Of a stretch of 64,000 bases of DNA, positions 62,379 to 64,000 are shown in pieces; the stretch's first letter is position 1, and every line of letters begins with the position of its first letter. The position numbers were made by a program, and so were the translations under genes. The notes beneath the pieces were generated by a model, which saw nothing but the letters and a program-made list of their open reading frames with translations, did not search any database and was not told where the DNA came from. The stretch lies in assembly GCA_002500505.1 (NCBI GenBank), contig DLRM01000028.1, positions 11,346 through 75,345 of the forward strand, written 5' to 3'. The stretch comes from Planctomycetes bacterium UBA7888 (GTDB lineage: Bacteria; Planctomycetota; UBA1135).

Positions 62379-62388
62379 AGGATATTCT
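62379..62388. promoter_or_regulatory. Divergent promoter boxes between nnrD and the methyltransferase gene
   Basis: Minus-strand TATCCT (62379-62384) is six bases before ATG 62372. Plus-strand TATTCT (62383-62388) is five bases before ATG 62394. The two overlap in a 21-base gap. Confidence 0.45.
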
Positions 62389-62393
62389 GTTTC

Positions 62394-63053
62394 ATGGTGC
62401 CCCGCCCCGAAAAGCTGACGACCTACCGTTCCGAGGAGGTCGCTCGCGACTATGACCAGCGATGGTCAGGGTTGAATGGCCGTCGCCGAGATGCACGAAA
62501 AGGGGCCGTTTTGCTCAAGGCACTTGCTTCTCTTTCCGAACAAACCGGGGAAACTGTGCACTCTGTCTTGGATGTCCCGTGCGGAACCGCTCGGTTCGCC
62601 GAACGATTGACCAAACACGGCTACGCATGGACGGGCGCAGACTTGTCCCTCCCCATGCTTCAACACGGAAAATCAAAAACTGAGTGCCAACGAAGTCTTT
62701 GCGCAGACTTGGCCAAACTCCCCTTTCCAGACCAGTCTTTCGACTCCGTCGTTTGCATTCGCTTTTTACATTTAGTGCGCGATTCAGATTTGCGCCTTGC
62801 TTTTCTCCGGGAACTCCACCGGGTTGCGCGACTTGGAGTTGTAACAGGCTGGCATCACTCACACAGCTTTCGAGTTTGGGGTCGAATTCTCCGCCATCGC
62901 GCAGGTCTGCGAAAAAAGTCCCCTTCTAATCCACCGCCCGCAAGGATTCGAGCAGAACTCCAGTTGGCGGGATTTGAAAACAGCACCTGGCTTCCCGTTC
63001 GCCAAATCCCATGGACAAGTGATAAGGTTCTTGTCCTATCTCAATCATCATGA
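62394..63053 (+). CDS. Class I SAM-dependent methyltransferase
   Basis: A 219-residue cytosolic methyltransferase. Motif I is VLDVPCGTARFAERL near residue 62, followed by WTGADLSLPMLQHG (motif II) and LPFPDQSFDSVVCIRFLHLV (motif IV and after). It belongs with the Methyltransf_11 type, of which many act on small molecules or quinones. The substrate is unknown. ATG 62394 is the likely start; upstream codons overlap nnrD. Its stop overlaps the ATG of the YgfZ-type gene. Confidence 0.82.
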   Translation: MVPRPEKLTTYRSEEVARDYDQRWSGLNGRRRDARKGAVLLKALASLSEQTGETVHSVLDVPCGTARFAERLTKHGYAWTGADLSLPMLQHGKSKTECQRSLCADLAKLPFPDQSFDSVVCIRFLHLVRDSDLRLAFLRELHRVARLGVVTGWHHSHSFRVWGRILRHRAGLRKKSPSNPPPARIRAELQLAGFENSTWLPVRQIPWTSDKVLVLSQSS

Positions 63054-64000
63054 AAACTGGGCTTACGGAATGGTTTGAAAACCAAGGGGCTGACTTTGTT
63101 GAAACTGACGGCGTTCAACTCCCGGTGCGCGTTTCTGGCGCAGGGAAAGAGTACGCCGCCGCCCGCGAAAGCCTTGCCTTGTTTGACGGAGGCGACCGCG
63201 GCTGGATGGAAATGAGTGGTCCCGATACTGCGGACTTTCTTCAACGGATGTTGAGCAGTGATGTGCGCGAGCTATCTGCGGGCGGAGGCCAGTGGTCGGC
63301 TCTTCTCAACGGAAAAGGGAAGTGGGTGAGCGATTTTCTACTCTTTGGGCTGGAAGGCAGAGGGGTGGACGTAATTGGCATTGACCTTCCTGCCTCTCGG
63401 CTTGCCCCAGTGCGTCAGGTTTTTGAGATGGCTCATTTTGGGGAAGAGCTCTCTTGGTCGTCGCCACCCTCGAACCGACTTTTGGTTCTTGGCCCCCAAG
63501 CGGAAACTACTGTGGCGGGACTAGGCCTGCCTCTTCCAAAGAAGGAGTCTCCTAGTTGCGTTTCAACTCCGGAACTTACGATACTTCGTCGCCCCGATCG
63601 CGGAGAAAGCTGCCTCGAGCTCATAGGGAATCGAGAATCCGTCCTCGAACAAGCCGAAAGACTTGTTGCGGAGGGCGGAGTCCCTTCGGGGCTTGCTGCC
63701 CTAGACATTTTAAGAGTGGAGGCTTTGGTTCCCAGGTGGGGAACGGACTTCGGAGAGGAATCCACTCTCCCCGAAACCAACGAGTGGCATCGGGCGTCCT
63801 TTACTAAGGGCTGCTACACCGGGCAGGAGGTGGTTGCCAAAATTCACACCTATGGCGAGGCACCGCGCCAACTCTGCCACTTGAGCTTTCACTCGGGAAC
63901 CACTCCCCTTCATGGGGCTGAAATCCAGGACGAAGAAGGGGAGAGCGTGGGCCGAGTCACCTCCTGGGTTTGGTCCCCTCTCCAAGATCGCCCTATTGGG
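63050..64000 (+). CDS. ygfZ: YgfZ/GcvT-type folate-binding protein (3' end beyond the window)
   Basis: A 317-residue 5' portion of a folate-binding YgfZ protein. The aminomethyltransferase-like fold starts MKTGLTEWFENQGADF, and FTKGCYTGQEVVAKIHTYG near residue 253 is the K-x-GC-x-x-GQE signature of YgfZ. YgfZ helps assemble or maintain iron-sulfur clusters in radical enzymes such as MiaB. ATG 63050 overlaps the methyltransferase stop as ATGA. The frame is still open at the window edge, so the C-terminal end is not seen. Confidence 0.88.
   Translation, partial: MKTGLTEWFENQGADFVETDGVQLPVRVSGAGKEYAAARESLALFDGGDRGWMEMSGPDTADFLQRMLSSDVRELSAGGGQWSALLNGKGKWVSDFLLFGLEGRGVDVIGIDLPASRLAPVRQVFEMAHFGEELSWSSPPSNRLLVLGPQAETTVAGLGLPLPKKESPSCVSTPELTILRRPDRGESCLELIGNRESVLEQAERLVAEGGVPSGLAALDILRVEALVPRWGTDFGEESTLPETNEWHRASFTKGCYTGQEVVAKIHTYGEAPRQLCHLSFHSGTTPLHGAEIQDEEGESVGRVTSWVWSPLQDRPIG

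Noticed and set aside
1..64000. tRNA, rRNA, CRISPR arrays, insertion sequences, attachment sites
   Set aside because: No cloverleaf, ribosomal core sequence, regularly spaced repeats, transposase or integrase frame was seen when reading through the gaps and frames.

Overview
The window reads as chromosomal DNA from a member of the Planctomycetota (PVC group). The case rests on gene content: a PVC-type heme-binding propeller protein, several 3-keto-glycoside-type (DUF1080) hydrolases, Tat-exported Gfo/Idh/MocA oxidoreductases, exported TIM-barrel sugar isomerases, ThuA and multiheme lipoproteins. Base composition is moderate, around 50 % G+C by eye. Coding density is extreme: no gene-free stretch exceeds 300 bases, many same-strand genes overlap by ATGA, and several convergent pairs share their stop codons. 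I saw no tRNA, rRNA, CRISPR array or insertion sequence.

Region 1 (1-28654) looks like an oxidative sugar and glycan catabolic region. It holds three DUF1080-type domains or relatives, an octaheme lipoprotein, a large propeller/heme/ThuA fusion, three exported sugar isomerase/epimerase TIM barrels, two Tat-exported Gfo/Idh/MocA oxidoreductases, a PQQ-type sugar dehydrogenase, a mono-heme lipoprotein, two SUMF1-like proteins and a convergent nagB/nagA pair. A monomeric isocitrate dehydrogenase, a class V aminotransferase, and an A+T-richer islet with a SET-domain methyltransferase and a decayed gene sit among them.

Region 2 (28684-39316) holds an ABC-2 exporter, a squalene/phytoene synthase-like gene, and a beta-oxidation block: fadE and a TetR repressor on the minus strand, thiolase and the multifunctional FadB/J-type protein on the plus strand, then a 32-residue membrane protein and an L-2-hydroxyglutarate oxidase. 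A TTTACA-C-TGTAAA palindrome in the divergent gap is a likely operator. A second lipid block (44934-48140) has fadD, another TetR and an SDR.

Region 3 (39313-64000) mixes exported proteins (M12-like metalloprotease, HAF-repeat protein, CHAT protein), PlsC, a hemolysin III/PAQR protein, a membrane-fusion-like protein, a release-factor-like rescue protein with an apparent ATT start, a fluoride channel, an MFS transporter coupled to a group II decarboxylase, and a minus-strand run with nnrD, a HEAT/TPR protein, a YdjY-like protein, a membrane protein, inositol-phosphate synthase, queA and an exported methyltransferase-like lipoprotein. It ends in a methyltransferase coupled to a YgfZ-type gene cut by the window edge.

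The strongest whole-window signal is a TANNNT hexamer, usually six bases before the start codon, at about twenty genes on both strands. This is the arrangement expected for leaderless transcripts and it fixes several start codons.
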